Positions 35,968 through 44,859 of a stretch of 64,000 nucleotides of DNA are shown here, piece by piece. The notes under the pieces were generated by a model that did not search any database, was not told the origin of the DNA, and saw only the letters and a program-made list of their open reading frames with translations. Source of the stretch: CAWCDJ01 sp963836015 (lineage in GTDB: Bacteria; Acidobacteriota; Terriglobia; Bryobacterales; Bryobacteraceae). Position 1 is the stretch's first letter. Every line of letters starts with the position of its first letter. Both the position numbers and the translations under genes were made by a program. Location: the NCBI GenBank assembly GCA_963836015.1, contig CAWIIF010000004.1, positions 1,178,001 to 1,242,000 on the forward strand. The letters are read 5' to 3'.

Positions 35968-35980
35968 CGACAATGCGGCA

Positions 35981-36010
35981 GCGGCCGCTTTCTCACGGTC
36001 GCGGCTCTGT
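35981..36010. repeat. Half copy of the palindromic intergenic repeat
   Basis: A single arm ending in CGGTCGCGGCTCTGT matches the right arm of the full copies. No second arm is found. It lies 16 bp from the stop of the outer-membrane protein gene. Confidence 0.7.
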
Positions 36011-36026
36011 TTGCGCGAGGGGCCGG

Positions 36027-36968
36027 TCAATTCATCTTCAAGGTGATGCCGAACACAAAGGCGTTGCCCTTCATCAGGTTCGTCACTTTGAATTCATTGA
36101 TCCAGCGGAGCTGCAGAATTACTCCGGGCTTCTCGACCTTCGCGACATAAAGGACGAGCGGGCCGACGCCCCAGGCGCGGCCCTGGAAGCCGTGCAACAG
36201 GTCGGCCACCGGTCCGCGGTCGTCGGTGATCTGCGTGAGGTTGGAGCCGATCGCACCGAATCCTACCCGTGGGGAGAGGTATTGGATCGCCATGCCGTCC
36301 CAATGAAACACGGTGCCGCTGGTGTACTTCGTGGTGGCGTTCTGGCCGTAGATATCGAAGCCCACGAAGTTATCGAATTCCAGGCCGCGTTTCTTCCACA
36401 GGTAGGTGTGGCCGATATTCGGCATGATGGTCCACTCACCCATACCCAGGTTCGAAAGGTTGCCCGGCGTGAACTGCCCGGTGGGCGCGAAGATCATGGT
36501 GCTGATCGCCAGGTTGTTGTTCTCGCTGAAATGGATTCCCGCTGTCAAGGGTGTGATCACTACGTCCCCCATACCCCCATTCGAACTGCTTCTGCTTCGC
36601 GAGAGATTGTTGAATTGGAGGGATCCGTCGGCGCCGACCCAGTTGACCACTCCCATAAATGAGGAGGCGAACGTTACCTTTGGGGTTTCGGTTTTGTACA
36701 CGTATTGCGGCACCAGCCAGTTCGTGCTGACGTTGGCATCGACGTTCGAATAGATCGTGCCGCCGATGGGAACCAGGCGGGCTCCTCCGATGGTTCCCAT
36801 GTAGCCGATGGGTATCGTCGAGAAGATGAACCCCGGGTTCGGTCCGACTACGGCCCCTTGGGGCTGGACCCAGACTCCCGGTATGGTGCGGCCCAGCGCG
36901 CCCTCGACCGCCAGTGCCGGCATGGCGGTTAGGGCGATCAGGACGACCAGGGAACCAGACTTGTGCAC
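36027..36968 (-). CDS. Outer-membrane protein of the Phenol_MetA_deg/SphA type
   Basis: The 313-residue product starts at GTG 36968, 6 nt after AGGAGG. A signal peptide (LVVLIALTAMPALA) is followed by a beta-barrel-like chain: GGMGDVVITPLTAGIHF, NNLAISTMIFAPTGQFTPG, GMGEWTIMPNIGHTYLW and a C-terminal FVFGITLKMN. This pattern fits the 'putative MetA-pathway of phenol degradation' outer-membrane family, a set of presumed channels for aromatic or hydrophobic compounds. The aromatic link is by family name only. It lies next to the exporter promoter but reads toward it. Confidence 0.75.
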   Translation of the reverse strand: MHKSGSLVVLIALTAMPALAVEGALGRTIPGVWVQPQGAVVGPNPGFIFSTIPIGYMGTIGGARLVPIGGTIYSNVDANVSTNWLVPQYVYKTETPKVTFASSFMGVVNWVGADGSLQFNNLSRSRSSSNGGMGDVVITPLTAGIHFSENNNLAISTMIFAPTGQFTPGNLSNLGMGEWTIMPNIGHTYLWKKRGLEFDNFVGFDIYGQNATTKYTSGTVFHWDGMAIQYLSPRVGFGAIGSNLTQITDDRGPVADLLHGFQGRAWGVGPLVLYVAKVEKPGVILQLRWINEFKVTNLMKGNAFVFGITLKMN

Positions 36969-37128
36969 GGCGAGCCTCCTATAACTGGATGGAAGCCGCG
37001 CGGCCGCGGTCTAATTTTTAATGTAAAGGGGAAAGAGAGAGATCCGCCTCGGGCCGAACATACGTACGGCCAAGCCGGTCATCGGAGCCAGCTTGGCCCG
37101 TGGCGCACTGCAGAATTCTTGAAGCCGA

Positions 37129-37452
37129 TTACGCCTGGAACGAGCTGCCGCAGCCGCAGGTGGATTTCACGTGCGGATTGTTGAACTTGAAGCCGGCGCC
37201 CTCGAGCGTCTCGACATAGTCGACCTCGGCGCCGTCCAGGTACAGCAGGCTGGCCTGATCGACGAAAACCTTCAGTCCGTCGTAGCTGTAGGTCTTATCC
37301 AGCATGTTGGGCTGGTTTTCGAAGGCCATCGAATAGCTGAATCCGGAACAGCCTCCGCCCACCACGGCGATGCGCAGTCCGGCCGGGCTGGGGTCCTGCG
37401 ACGACATAATCTCTTTTACCTTGCCGACCGCTTTTTCGGTAAGTTGAACCAT
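37129..37452 (-). CDS. erpA: A-type iron-sulfur carrier (ErpA/IscA family)
   Basis: Start ATG 37452 (MVQLTEKAVGKVKEIM) is preferred to an in-frame codon further upstream because homologues start here. The 107-residue protein has the A-type fold with three conserved cysteines: Cys35 in GGGCSGFSY, and Cys99/Cys101 in STCGCGSSF. It carries and delivers iron-sulfur clusters to apo-enzymes. The rest of the isc/suf set is not adjacent. ErpA, IscA and HesB types cannot be separated from sequence alone. Confidence 0.92.
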   Translation of the reverse strand: MVQLTEKAVGKVKEIMSSQDPSPAGLRIAVVGGGCSGFSYSMAFENQPNMLDKTYSYDGLKVFVDQASLLYLDGAEVDYVETLEGAGFKFNNPHVKSTCGCGSSFQA

Positions 37453-37495
37453 GCGTTTATCCACTCCTGAAAATTTCGAGCCGCGATCCGGTCCC

Positions 37496-37540
37496 ATTAT
37501 AGGCAAGGAAACCAAGATCACTCCGCTACTCAACATTATA
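37496..37540 (-). promoter_or_regulatory. Two TATAAT boxes upstream of erpA
   Basis: Read on the minus strand, perfect TATAAT hexamers occur at 37496-37501 and 37535-37540, 44 and 83 nt ahead of the erpA ATG. No convincing -35 box is seen at 17 nt for either. Confidence 0.35.
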
Positions 37541-37679
37541 GATGTGGAAAGCCCGGTTCGGTCGCGGCAAAAGCGGGTCCAATGGCGACCGGGGCCGGAA
37601 CCGTCGTGGTAAAGTTCGGAATAGAAGGCGGCTCAAGTGGTTGTAACCCGGAATCGGTGGTTCGCGTCGGAAACGGTGT

Positions 37680-38345
37680 ATGGGAACACTGGGCGGCGCT
37701 CTTACAATTCCCGCTTTCGGAACCAAGGTTGCGGCGAAATCTAGAGTGGACTACGAGAACACCCCGGAAGGTTCCCTGGTCCGGCGGGCACAGGCCGGGG
37801 ACGAAACGGCGTTCCGAGAGATCGTTGAGCGCTATCAGTCCAAAGTGTTTTCCATCATCCACGGCATTGTCCGGCAACGAAATGACGTGGAAGACATTGC
37901 ACAGCAAGTATTTGCAAAGGTTTACCTCTCCATCAAGAGCTTCGACTTCCGTAGCTCCCTGATCACCTGGATCTACAAAATCACCGTCAACGAGTGCTTC
38001 GATTATCTTCGGAAGCGGAAGGTGCGCAAACTCGTATACGAGAGCGACCTCAGCGAAGACGAGGCGCGCCGGGTAGAGAATACCGAGCCGAATATCGACC
38101 GGCAGACCCCGGCGGACACCAGCCTGGCCAGCCGGGACTACGTGGTGAAGCTCCTCTCGCGGGTTTCCGATGAGGAGCGTATGTTATTGATGATGAAGGA
38201 AGTAGAAGGCTTTTCGGTGGAAGAGCTGGCGGAAAAGACGGGCATGAACGAGAACACCATCAAGGTTAAGCTGTTCCGCGCCCGCCAGAAACTGGTTAAG
38301 GCCGCGCAGCGGCTGGATCGTGCTCCCGGCCTGGTCGCCGGTTGA
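37680..38345 (+). CDS. ECF-type RNA polymerase sigma factor
   Basis: The 221-residue protein has region 2 (DETAFREIVERYQSKVFSII, NDVEDIAQQVFAKVYLSI, FDFRSSLITWIYKITVNECFDYLRK, given as blocks) and region 4 (MLLMMKEVEGFSVEELAEKTG, MNENTIKVKLFRARQKL). The first ~20 residues before VDYENTPEG lack similarity, so GTG 37746 may be the true start; neither has a clear ribosome site. It is followed by a zinc-finger anti-sigma gene and a small membrane protein. The regulon is unknown; the TonB receptor at 39.5 kb is a possible target but its promoter is sigma-70-like. Confidence 0.92.
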   Translation: MGTLGGALTIPAFGTKVAAKSRVDYENTPEGSLVRRAQAGDETAFREIVERYQSKVFSIIHGIVRQRNDVEDIAQQVFAKVYLSIKSFDFRSSLITWIYKITVNECFDYLRKRKVRKLVYESDLSEDEARRVENTEPNIDRQTPADTSLASRDYVVKLLSRVSDEERMLLMMKEVEGFSVEELAEKTGMNENTIKVKLFRARQKLVKAAQRLDRAPGLVAG

Positions 38346-38463
38346 GCCGTAAGGGGTTAGCGAACTAGATAGGGTCCCGAAATCGGGCTCGCCGAATGCG
38401 GCAACAGACCCGAAACGGGTGGCTTTTAGGCGTGGTATTTTACTTTTGTAAGGGAAGAAACGT

Positions 38464-38925
38464 ATGCACGCGGTAGTGATTCAGAGCCTCGAAGAGTACC
38501 TGGCCGGTGCGCTGGAACCGGCCGCTCAACGAGAGATCGAGGCACACCTGGACATCTGCGCATCGTGCCGCGAAGAAATCCGCAGCATGCAGGAAGTCTC
38601 GCAGATGTTTCTGACGTTACGATCCGAGGAGCCGCCCGAGGTTTCGGCCGGCTTCATTGCGGGTGTCCTGCAGCACGTCGAGGCGCAGAAACCGGCGCCG
38701 TCGTGGCCGAGCCTGCTCAGCCTGGACCTCGTATTCGCGCGGCGGCTGGTATTCGCCTCGCTCCTGACGCTGGCGGTGCTGGGGAGCTACCTGGTGACCC
38801 GCGAGGCCAACTATTCGGTGGGAGTTTCTCCGGAGGCGGTGATGGCGCAGCAGGAATCACCCTCCTTCGACAACGGCCCCGCCCAGGACAACATGTTGGT
38901 GACCCTGACCGCTTATGAGCAGTAA
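38464..38925 (+). CDS. Zinc-finger anti-sigma factor
   Basis: The 153-residue protein has a ZAS-type motif HLDICASCREE (His28, Cys32, Cys35), a linker, one TM helix (about residues 92-110, LVFASLLTLAVLGSYLV) and a short extracytoplasmic tail. This is the normal build of membrane-bound anti-ECF-sigma proteins. It lies 118 bp after the ECF sigma gene, and its 3' end overlaps the next gene by 11 bp. Confidence 0.88.
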   Translation: MHAVVIQSLEEYLAGALEPAAQREIEAHLDICASCREEIRSMQEVSQMFLTLRSEEPPEVSAGFIAGVLQHVEAQKPAPSWPSLLSLDLVFARRLVFASLLTLAVLGSYLVTREANYSVGVSPEAVMAQQESPSFDNGPAQDNMLVTLTAYEQ

Positions 38926-39289
38926 GCTGTTGGAGCGCGCGGCGATGGGGCGGTCCTGGGACCCCAAGGTCGCGTGCGCTCTGCTTCTCGGACTCGTCTT
39001 CCTGTGCGGCGCGGCCGCCGGGGCCCTGGTGATGGATCTTGGGATCCACAACCGGCCTCGCATCCCCGCATTCGACACCCCAGCCGGAAAAGCAGCCTAT
39101 TTCGAGCGAATTCAAAAGGAATTGGACCTGACCCCGGCGCAGTCCGAACAGATCCAATCGGTGCTGAACGATTTCTGGCAGTACTACCGCACGGTGCTCA
39201 GCGACAGCAAGCAGCGGGTGGAGCAACTGCTGAACGAGCAGCAGCGCAAAAAGTTCGAGCAACTTTTGCAGCAGCAGCAGCCCCGCTAA
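38915..39289 (+). CDS. Small membrane-anchored periplasmic protein (Spy/CpxP- or RsiX-accessory-like)
   Basis: The 124-residue protein has an N-terminal TM anchor (ACALLLGLVFLCGAAAGALVM) and a helical, Gln-rich periplasmic tail: FERIQKELDLTPAQSEQIQSVL and QRVEQLLNEQQRKKFEQLLQQQQ. LDLTPAQ followed by amphipathic helices resembles Spy/CpxP-type periplasmic chaperones and heavy-metal-resistance proteins. Translational overlap with the anti-sigma gene suggests it helps sense envelope stress in this sigma system. Role is inferred. Confidence 0.75.
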   Translation: MSSKLLERAAMGRSWDPKVACALLLGLVFLCGAAAGALVMDLGIHNRPRIPAFDTPAGKAAYFERIQKELDLTPAQSEQIQSVLNDFWQYYRTVLSDSKQRVEQLLNEQQRKKFEQLLQQQQPR

Positions 39290-39407
39290 ATCCGTCTTCC
39301 TCTCCCCGCTTCTAACCGCCGGCTGGCCCGTCCGCATCGCGCGGAAACAGCACGCGCCGATTTTGTTCCGGACAGGTCATATGTAACAAGATGCAAGCAA
39401 AAAGGGA

Positions 39408-39436
39408 TTGACACCAGCCCCCGAATCCTGTAACTT
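39408..39436 (+). promoter_or_regulatory. Sigma-70 promoter of the TonB-dependent receptor gene
   Basis: TTGACA (39408-39413), a 17-nt spacer, and TAACTT (39431-39436) give a good promoter; a start near 39443 leaves a leader of about 55 nt. A short palindrome around CGTTAACG at 39446 would overlap the start region and could be an operator for a LacI-like protein. Confidence 0.65.
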
Positions 39437-39498
39437 CGACGTAATCGTTAACGCTAAAGATGGTTTAGGGCATTAACTCTTCGTGGAGGGGGCTAATC

Positions 39499-42400
39499 AT
39501 GCGCCGAGTGTGCGAATTTCTTTTTGCCGCCGTTCTGACCTACGGGTTGCTGCCGGCCCAGATGACGACTACAGGGAGCATTTCCGGCACCGTTCTCGAC
39601 CCCTCGGGCAATGTCGTTGCCGGCGCGAAAGTCACCCTTACCAGCCAGAGAACGTCCGAATCGCGGACGGCCACGTCCAACGAAATCGGGGCGTTCACTC
39701 TGCTTGCGGTACAGCCGGACACCTACAATCTGCGGGTCGAACAAGCCGGATTCAAGATCTACGAGCGCACGGGAGTGGTGATCGCCGCCAACGAGCGCGT
39801 GGCCCTCGGCGACATCAAGCTGGACATCGGCGCGGTGACGGAGACCGTCAGCGTAGTCGGGGAAGGGGCGCAGGTACAGACCGACAGCTCCGAACATTCA
39901 GCGGTGCTGAGCTCCACGCAATTGACGAATCTAACGGCGAAGGGCCGCGAGGTGGTCTCCATGCTGCGCACGATTCCGGGCGTCCAATACCAGGCCGATC
40001 AGGATTCGACCGGTGGAAGCTACGGCACGGGCACGCCCAACATTGCGGGCTCCTTCTCGGGCACCAACATCCTGGCGGTGGACGGCGTGGTCAGCAACGA
40101 CCAGGGGACGCCGAACGTGTTCTCGAGCGTGACGACGCTGGACGCGATCGGTGAAGTGAAAGTGCTGTTGAACAGCTACCAGGCGGAATACGCCGGCAAC
40201 GGCGGACCGATCGTGCAGGTGGTAACGCGCGGGGGCGGGAAGGAGTTCCACGGCAGCGCCTACGAGTACATTCGCAACGATGCGATGAACGCCAACGATT
40301 TCTTCAATAACCGCAACAGCGTGAGGCGGCCGCGCTATCGCTACAACACGTTCGGCGGGTCGATCGGAGGGCCGGTTTACATACCCGGGCACTGGAACCA
40401 GAGCAAGACCAAAATGTTCTTCTTCTACAACGCGGAGCAAGCGTTGATTTCCACCCCGGGTGCACTGAACTCGTACACGATGCCAACGTCGCTCGAACGT
40501 TCGGGCGATTTTTCGCAGACCCTGGACACCAACGGCAAGGTGATTCCGATTACCGATACCCAGTCGGGCGCCCCCTTCCCCGGCAACATAATTCCCAAGA
40601 GCCGGCTGAACCCGAACGGGCTGGCGCTGATGAATATCCTGCCGCAGCCTAACTTCATCAACCGCGCCATCACCGGCGGCAACTACAATTATCAGATCCA
40701 GGAGGTGCAGACCGATCCGAAGCGGAGCCAGTTGCTGCGGCTCGACTTCGTGCCGAGCGAGAAGGACCGGTTCTTCATCCGCGGTAAGACATGGATTGCG
40801 CAGCAGCAGGGTTACGCAGTGGCCGGCGGGGCCAGCCCCGTGGGCTTTTTCGCGCAATGCTACTGCTTTACGGAAGAGGGCCTGGCGACCGGAGACACCC
40901 ACATCTTCAGCCCGACCGTGATCATGGAGTTCAATACCGGGATCCGCCACAACCGCGAAGCCTGGTATCCGTACGGCCAAAACGAAATCAACAAGGTGCT
41001 GCGCTCGGCCATCGGGTACAACCTGGGCCAGTGGTATCCGGATGCCAACGTCTCCGGATACATTCCGCGGTTCTCGTTCGGCGGCGTGCCCAGCGCTCCG
41101 AACGTGAGCTACGACAACCGCCTGCTCACCGGCGGCACGGACTTCACGTTCAACCTCAGCGACAGCGTCGCGATCACCAGGGGCGCACACAACATCAAGG
41201 TCGGCTTCGACGTTTACCGCATCCGCGAATACGAAGGGGAGCAGAGCATCTTTTCGGGCACGTTCGACTTCGGCAAGAACACCCTGAACCCGCTGGATTC
41301 GAACTATGCATTTTCGAACGCGGCGCTGGGAGTTTTCAACAGCTACACCGAGTCCAACATCCGTTATGGCGCCAACATGCGTCAAACCCTGGCGGAGTGG
41401 TTCGCGCAGGACAGTTGGAAAGTGACCAAGCGGCTCAGCATCGACTACGGCATCCGCTGGACCTGGGCGGGAGAGATGCATCCGAACAATCCGGGACAGC
41501 AATCGGTGTTCATGCGCAACCTGTACACCGCCGGCCAGGCGCCTCCCCTTTACACTCCGGTGACGCAGGGCGGCGTCAAGTACGCACAGAATCCGCTGAC
41601 GGGCGCGCTGCTGCCGGGAGCCTATGTGGGCCTCTTCGTCCCTGGCGTGGGCAATCCGGCCCCGGGTGGAGTGACCTACGGCGACAAGGGCGTGCCGACC
41701 GGCTTCGTGAATCAGCCGGGCGTCCTGTGGGGACCGCGCCTGGGATTCGCATTCGATGTATTCGGCAACGGAAAGACGGCTGTTCGCGGCGGCGCGGCGA
41801 TCTTGTATAATCCGCGGCTCAGCAAGTGGAGCAGCATGGTGAACAACCCGCCGGCGATTCTGACGCCGATCACGTACTACGGGGACATGAACACCTTCCT
41901 GCAGACGAAGGGCGTGCTCTCGCCCAGCAATACCCAGGGTTTCAACATCAATAACAAGACATCGGATAACTACAACATCACCCTCGGCGTGCAGCAAGAC
42001 ATGGGCCACTCCATCCTGGTGGACGTCTCCTACGCCGGCGTACTGGGCCAGCACATCCCGCAAACCACGCAGATCAATACGGTGCCGTACGGAACCCACT
42101 TCCTGCCGCAATACACCGGCGGGGTCACGGACAACTTCTTCCGCCCCTTTCCGGGGTACAACAACGTCGCCTGGACCGATGACGCGTACAACTCCAACTA
42201 CCACGCGCTGCTGCTCGCCATCAACCGCCGCTTCTCGAACGGCCTGCAGTTCGGATTCAGCTACACCTTCTCGAAGTTCATGGACTATAACGGCATCCCG
42301 ATCTACGCACCGCTGCGCGCCTGGAGTTATGGATTCGACGGTTCGGACCAGACCCACAACGCGGTGTTGAATTTCACCTACAACCTGCCGAGCTTAAGCC

Positions 42401-42912
42401 GCAGACTCAACGACAACAAAGTCGTCAAGTGGATGTTCGACAACTGGACCCTGGCCGGGATTGCGCAGTGGGTAAGCGGAACGCCGGCGGCCATCAGCTT
42501 CAGCACGGTGCAGGGTACGGACCTGACGGGCGGAGGCGACGGCCAGCGAGTGAACGTGGTGGGAGACCCGAACGCGAATGGGTCCACGTTCAGCGCCTGG
42601 TTCAACCCCGCGGCATTCGCCGTTCCGGGGAAAGGCGACCGCGGCAACGCGGCGAAGAACAGCGTGCGCAATCCGGGAGTCAACAACGAGGACCTGACCC
42701 TCGAGAAGCGTTTTCCCCTGAAGAGCGAGAAGCGCTACTTCACGTTCCGCTGGGAAGCGTACAACGCCTTCAACCACACGCAGTATTCGGGCATCAATAC
42801 GGCGGCGCGTTACGACCTGACCACGGGCGCGCAGGTCAACTCGCTGTTCGGGCAGGTCACCTCGACGAGAGCGCCGCGCATCATGCAGGGATCGCTGCGC
42901 TTCACGTTCTAG
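39499..42912 (+). CDS. Oar-like TonB-dependent receptor
   Basis: The 1137-residue outer-membrane protein has a signal peptide (EFLFAAVLTYGLLPAQ), a carboxypeptidase-regulatory-like beta domain (residues ~25-105: TGSISGTVLDPSGNVVAGAKV), a plug (VSMLRTIPGVQYQ, NIAGSFSGTNILAVDGV) and a long barrel that ends in MQGSLRFTF, with the C-terminal Phe typical of Bam substrates. GGAGGGGG precedes the ATG. Such receptors, expanded in Acidobacteriota, import large or complexed nutrients; the ligand is unknown. It has its own promoter and is followed 19 bp later by the RnfD-Sel1 protein. Confidence 0.93.
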   Translation: MRRVCEFLFAAVLTYGLLPAQMTTTGSISGTVLDPSGNVVAGAKVTLTSQRTSESRTATSNEIGAFTLLAVQPDTYNLRVEQAGFKIYERTGVVIAANERVALGDIKLDIGAVTETVSVVGEGAQVQTDSSEHSAVLSSTQLTNLTAKGREVVSMLRTIPGVQYQADQDSTGGSYGTGTPNIAGSFSGTNILAVDGVVSNDQGTPNVFSSVTTLDAIGEVKVLLNSYQAEYAGNGGPIVQVVTRGGGKEFHGSAYEYIRNDAMNANDFFNNRNSVRRPRYRYNTFGGSIGGPVYIPGHWNQSKTKMFFFYNAEQALISTPGALNSYTMPTSLERSGDFSQTLDTNGKVIPITDTQSGAPFPGNIIPKSRLNPNGLALMNILPQPNFINRAITGGNYNYQIQEVQTDPKRSQLLRLDFVPSEKDRFFIRGKTWIAQQQGYAVAGGASPVGFFAQCYCFTEEGLATGDTHIFSPTVIMEFNTGIRHNREAWYPYGQNEINKVLRSAIGYNLGQWYPDANVSGYIPRFSFGGVPSAPNVSYDNRLLTGGTDFTFNLSDSVAITRGAHNIKVGFDVYRIREYEGEQSIFSGTFDFGKNTLNPLDSNYAFSNAALGVFNSYTESNIRYGANMRQTLAEWFAQDSWKVTKRLSIDYGIRWTWAGEMHPNNPGQQSVFMRNLYTAGQAPPLYTPVTQGGVKYAQNPLTGALLPGAYVGLFVPGVGNPAPGGVTYGDKGVPTGFVNQPGVLWGPRLGFAFDVFGNGKTAVRGGAAILYNPRLSKWSSMVNNPPAILTPITYYGDMNTFLQTKGVLSPSNTQGFNINNKTSDNYNITLGVQQDMGHSILVDVSYAGVLGQHIPQTTQINTVPYGTHFLPQYTGGVTDNFFRPFPGYNNVAWTDDAYNSNYHALLLAINRRFSNGLQFGFSYTFSKFMDYNGIPIYAPLRAWSYGFDGSDQTHNAVLNFTYNLPSLSRRLNDNKVVKWMFDNWTLAGIAQWVSGTPAAISFSTVQGTDLTGGGDGQRVNVVGDPNANGSTFSAWFNPAAFAVPGKGDRGNAAKNSVRNPGVNNEDLTLEKRFPLKSEKRYFTFRWEAYNAFNHTQYSGINTAARYDLTTGAQVNSLFGQVTSTRAPRIMQGSLRFTF

Positions 42913-42931
42913 GGAGGCGCCTGGGCCCGGA

Positions 42932-44758
42932 ATGAGAGCCAACAGGATCCCGCCGCTGGCGCTGGCGGGTTGTTTGATTGCGCTGCTGGCCGGCTTCACG
43001 CTGATCCCCTGGGTAGGCGCCAATCCGCGGCTGTCCGGCTCCATCTGGGCGGCCGTGGGGGCACTTGCAGTTCTGGTGGCCGCGGTTCGCCACCATGCCG
43101 CGCGGTCGGGCCGCGTCCTGAGCTACAGCATCGCCGTCAAGCCCGCGCACTATGTGCAACTGGCGATGCACACCAGCATTTTCGTTTACTGGGGCTGGTA
43201 CTGGCGCGAGGTGTATCACTATGCGCCGCTGATTCTTGCGCAGATCGTGTTCGTGTACGCCTTCGACATGCTGCTGTGCTGGTGGCGGCGGGACCGCTGG
43301 ATCCTGGGTTTCGGCCCGTTTCCCATCGTTCTGAGCACCAACCTGTTTCTGTGGTTCCGGGATGACTGGTTCTTCCTGCAGTTCCTGCTGGTATCCACCG
43401 GGGTCTTGTGCAAGGAGTTCATCACGTGGAAGCGCGACGGCCGGCGCACCCACATCTTCAACCCCTCGGCGATTGCGCTGGCGATTTTCTCGGTCGGGCT
43501 CCTGATCACGCAGAGTACGCACCTGACCTGGGGGGAAGAGGTCGCGGTCAGCATGGCGCGTCCTCCGCACATCTATCTGGAGATCTTCCTGCTCGGCCTG
43601 GTGGTGCAGGCGCTCTTCTCGGTGACGCTGGTTACGCTGTCCGCCACGGCCGCGTTGCTGGCGATGAACCTGGTTTATACCGGCTCGACCGGCCTCTATT
43701 TCTTCGTCGATTCGAACATTCCGATCGCTGTTTTTCTGGGACTGCATCTGCTCATCACCGATCCGGCGACCTCGCCCAAGACGAGTACCGGCAAGGTCAT
43801 CTTCGGGGCGATGTACGGGGCCCTCGTGTTCGGATTTTATGCGCTGCTGGGGCGAATGGGCGCGCCCACGTTCTACGACAAGCTGCTGTGCGTGCCGCCG
43901 CTGAATTTACTGGTACGGCCCCTGGACCAGGCGGGCGCCGCCCTGGAAGCGCGCTTCCGAAAGTTGACGTGGAATCCGCGCCAGGCCAATTTCGCGCACA
44001 TGGGGGTGTGGACAGCGCTCTTCGCGATCATGCTGACCACCGGGTTTGTCGAGGGGAAGCATCCGGGCAGCGACCCGGAGTTCTGGCGCAAGGCATGCGA
44101 ATCGGGGACCGGGGACGCCTGCCAGACCTGGGCGCGCCTCATGAACGTGTCATGCCAGCACGGATCCGGGATAGCCTGCCTCACGCTGGGAGTGATGTGG
44201 AACGAGGGCCGCGGCGTGGCGCGCGATCGCTCGGAGGCGGGACGGAACTTCGCTCGCGCCTGCGATCTGGGGATGCCGTACGCCTGCCCGAGCCTGGCGG
44301 CGCTGGTAAGAGAGAACGGGCCGGACATATTCCGGCCGGAATGCGAGCGCGGAGACGGCGAGAGTTGTTTTATCCTCGCGTCGCTTTACTATGCAGGCGG
44401 GGGCGTTCCGAAAGATCCCGCGCAGGCGGTAGCGCTGTTTCGTAAGTCCTGCGCGAGCGGATGGTCGCGAGGATGCGGCGGGCTGGCCGAGTGCTACCGC
44501 GCCGGAAAAGGGACCACGGCGGACGCGGCCCAGGCGTCTGCCTACTTCGAGCAGGCGTGCCGCGGCGGAATCGCCGCCAGCTGCTTCGCGGCCGCCACCA
44601 TGTATCGCGGTATGAAGGACGAGGCGCGGGCCCGGGAGAAGTTCCAGCAGGCCTGCGATCTGAGCATGCGGTACGAAACCGCGAATGCGGCCTACTTCCG
44701 GCCAGGCCCGAATGCGCCGAAGGCGGCGGCCCCAGGGTTCTGTTCGCAAGTCCAGTAA
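42932..44758 (+). CDS. RnfD/NqrB-like membrane protein fused to Sel1 repeats
   Basis: The 608-residue product starts with eight or more TM helices (residues ~10-360) resembling RnfD/NqrB and the enediyne-cluster UnbU family: NPSAIALAIFSVGLL and HLLITDPATSPKTSTG are the clearest motifs. From about residue 390 to the end are Sel1-like helical repeats, rich in paired Cys (ACESGTGDACQTWARL, ACDLGMPYACPSLAAL, KSCASGWSRGCGGLAECYR). Fusion of an electron-transport-type membrane core with extracytoplasmic or cytoplasmic repeats is unusual. The gene follows the TonB receptor closely and may assist it; the reaction is unknown. Confidence 0.8.
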   Translation: MRANRIPPLALAGCLIALLAGFTLIPWVGANPRLSGSIWAAVGALAVLVAAVRHHAARSGRVLSYSIAVKPAHYVQLAMHTSIFVYWGWYWREVYHYAPLILAQIVFVYAFDMLLCWWRRDRWILGFGPFPIVLSTNLFLWFRDDWFFLQFLLVSTGVLCKEFITWKRDGRRTHIFNPSAIALAIFSVGLLITQSTHLTWGEEVAVSMARPPHIYLEIFLLGLVVQALFSVTLVTLSATAALLAMNLVYTGSTGLYFFVDSNIPIAVFLGLHLLITDPATSPKTSTGKVIFGAMYGALVFGFYALLGRMGAPTFYDKLLCVPPLNLLVRPLDQAGAALEARFRKLTWNPRQANFAHMGVWTALFAIMLTTGFVEGKHPGSDPEFWRKACESGTGDACQTWARLMNVSCQHGSGIACLTLGVMWNEGRGVARDRSEAGRNFARACDLGMPYACPSLAALVRENGPDIFRPECERGDGESCFILASLYYAGGGVPKDPAQAVALFRKSCASGWSRGCGGLAECYRAGKGTTADAAQASAYFEQACRGGIAASCFAAATMYRGMKDEARAREKFQQACDLSMRYETANAAYFRPGPNAPKAAAPGFCSQVQ

Positions 44759-44843
44759 GCGGCCGGGGAGGTCAGTTGTCCCTCCGCGCGCCTCATGTTA
44801 CCGTATTGCTTAAAAGATTTCGCCCTCTCAATCCACCTTATTT

Positions 44844-44859
44844 AAGGAGAATTCATATG
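44844..44859 (+). promoter_or_regulatory. Ribosome binding site of fba
   Basis: AAGGAGA (44844-44850) lies 6 nt ahead of ATG 44857 and fixes the start; a much longer in-frame ORF upstream is a shadow of the previous gene. Confidence 0.75.

Noticed and set aside
37068..37098. Hairpin GGCCAAGC/GCTTGGCC downstream of erpA as terminator
   Set aside because: Stem is only 8 bp with a 15-nt loop and no U-tract; too weak to call.
38376..38420. Two small hairpins (CCCGA-AA-TCGGG and ACCCG-AAA-CGGGT) between sigma and anti-sigma as terminator
   Set aside because: Five-bp stems and only four T residues; the genes are a functional pair, so a terminator is doubtful.
39931..42357. Minus-strand ORF of 808 codons
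   Set aside because: Antisense of the TonB-dependent receptor; Arg/Val/His-rich, no motif.
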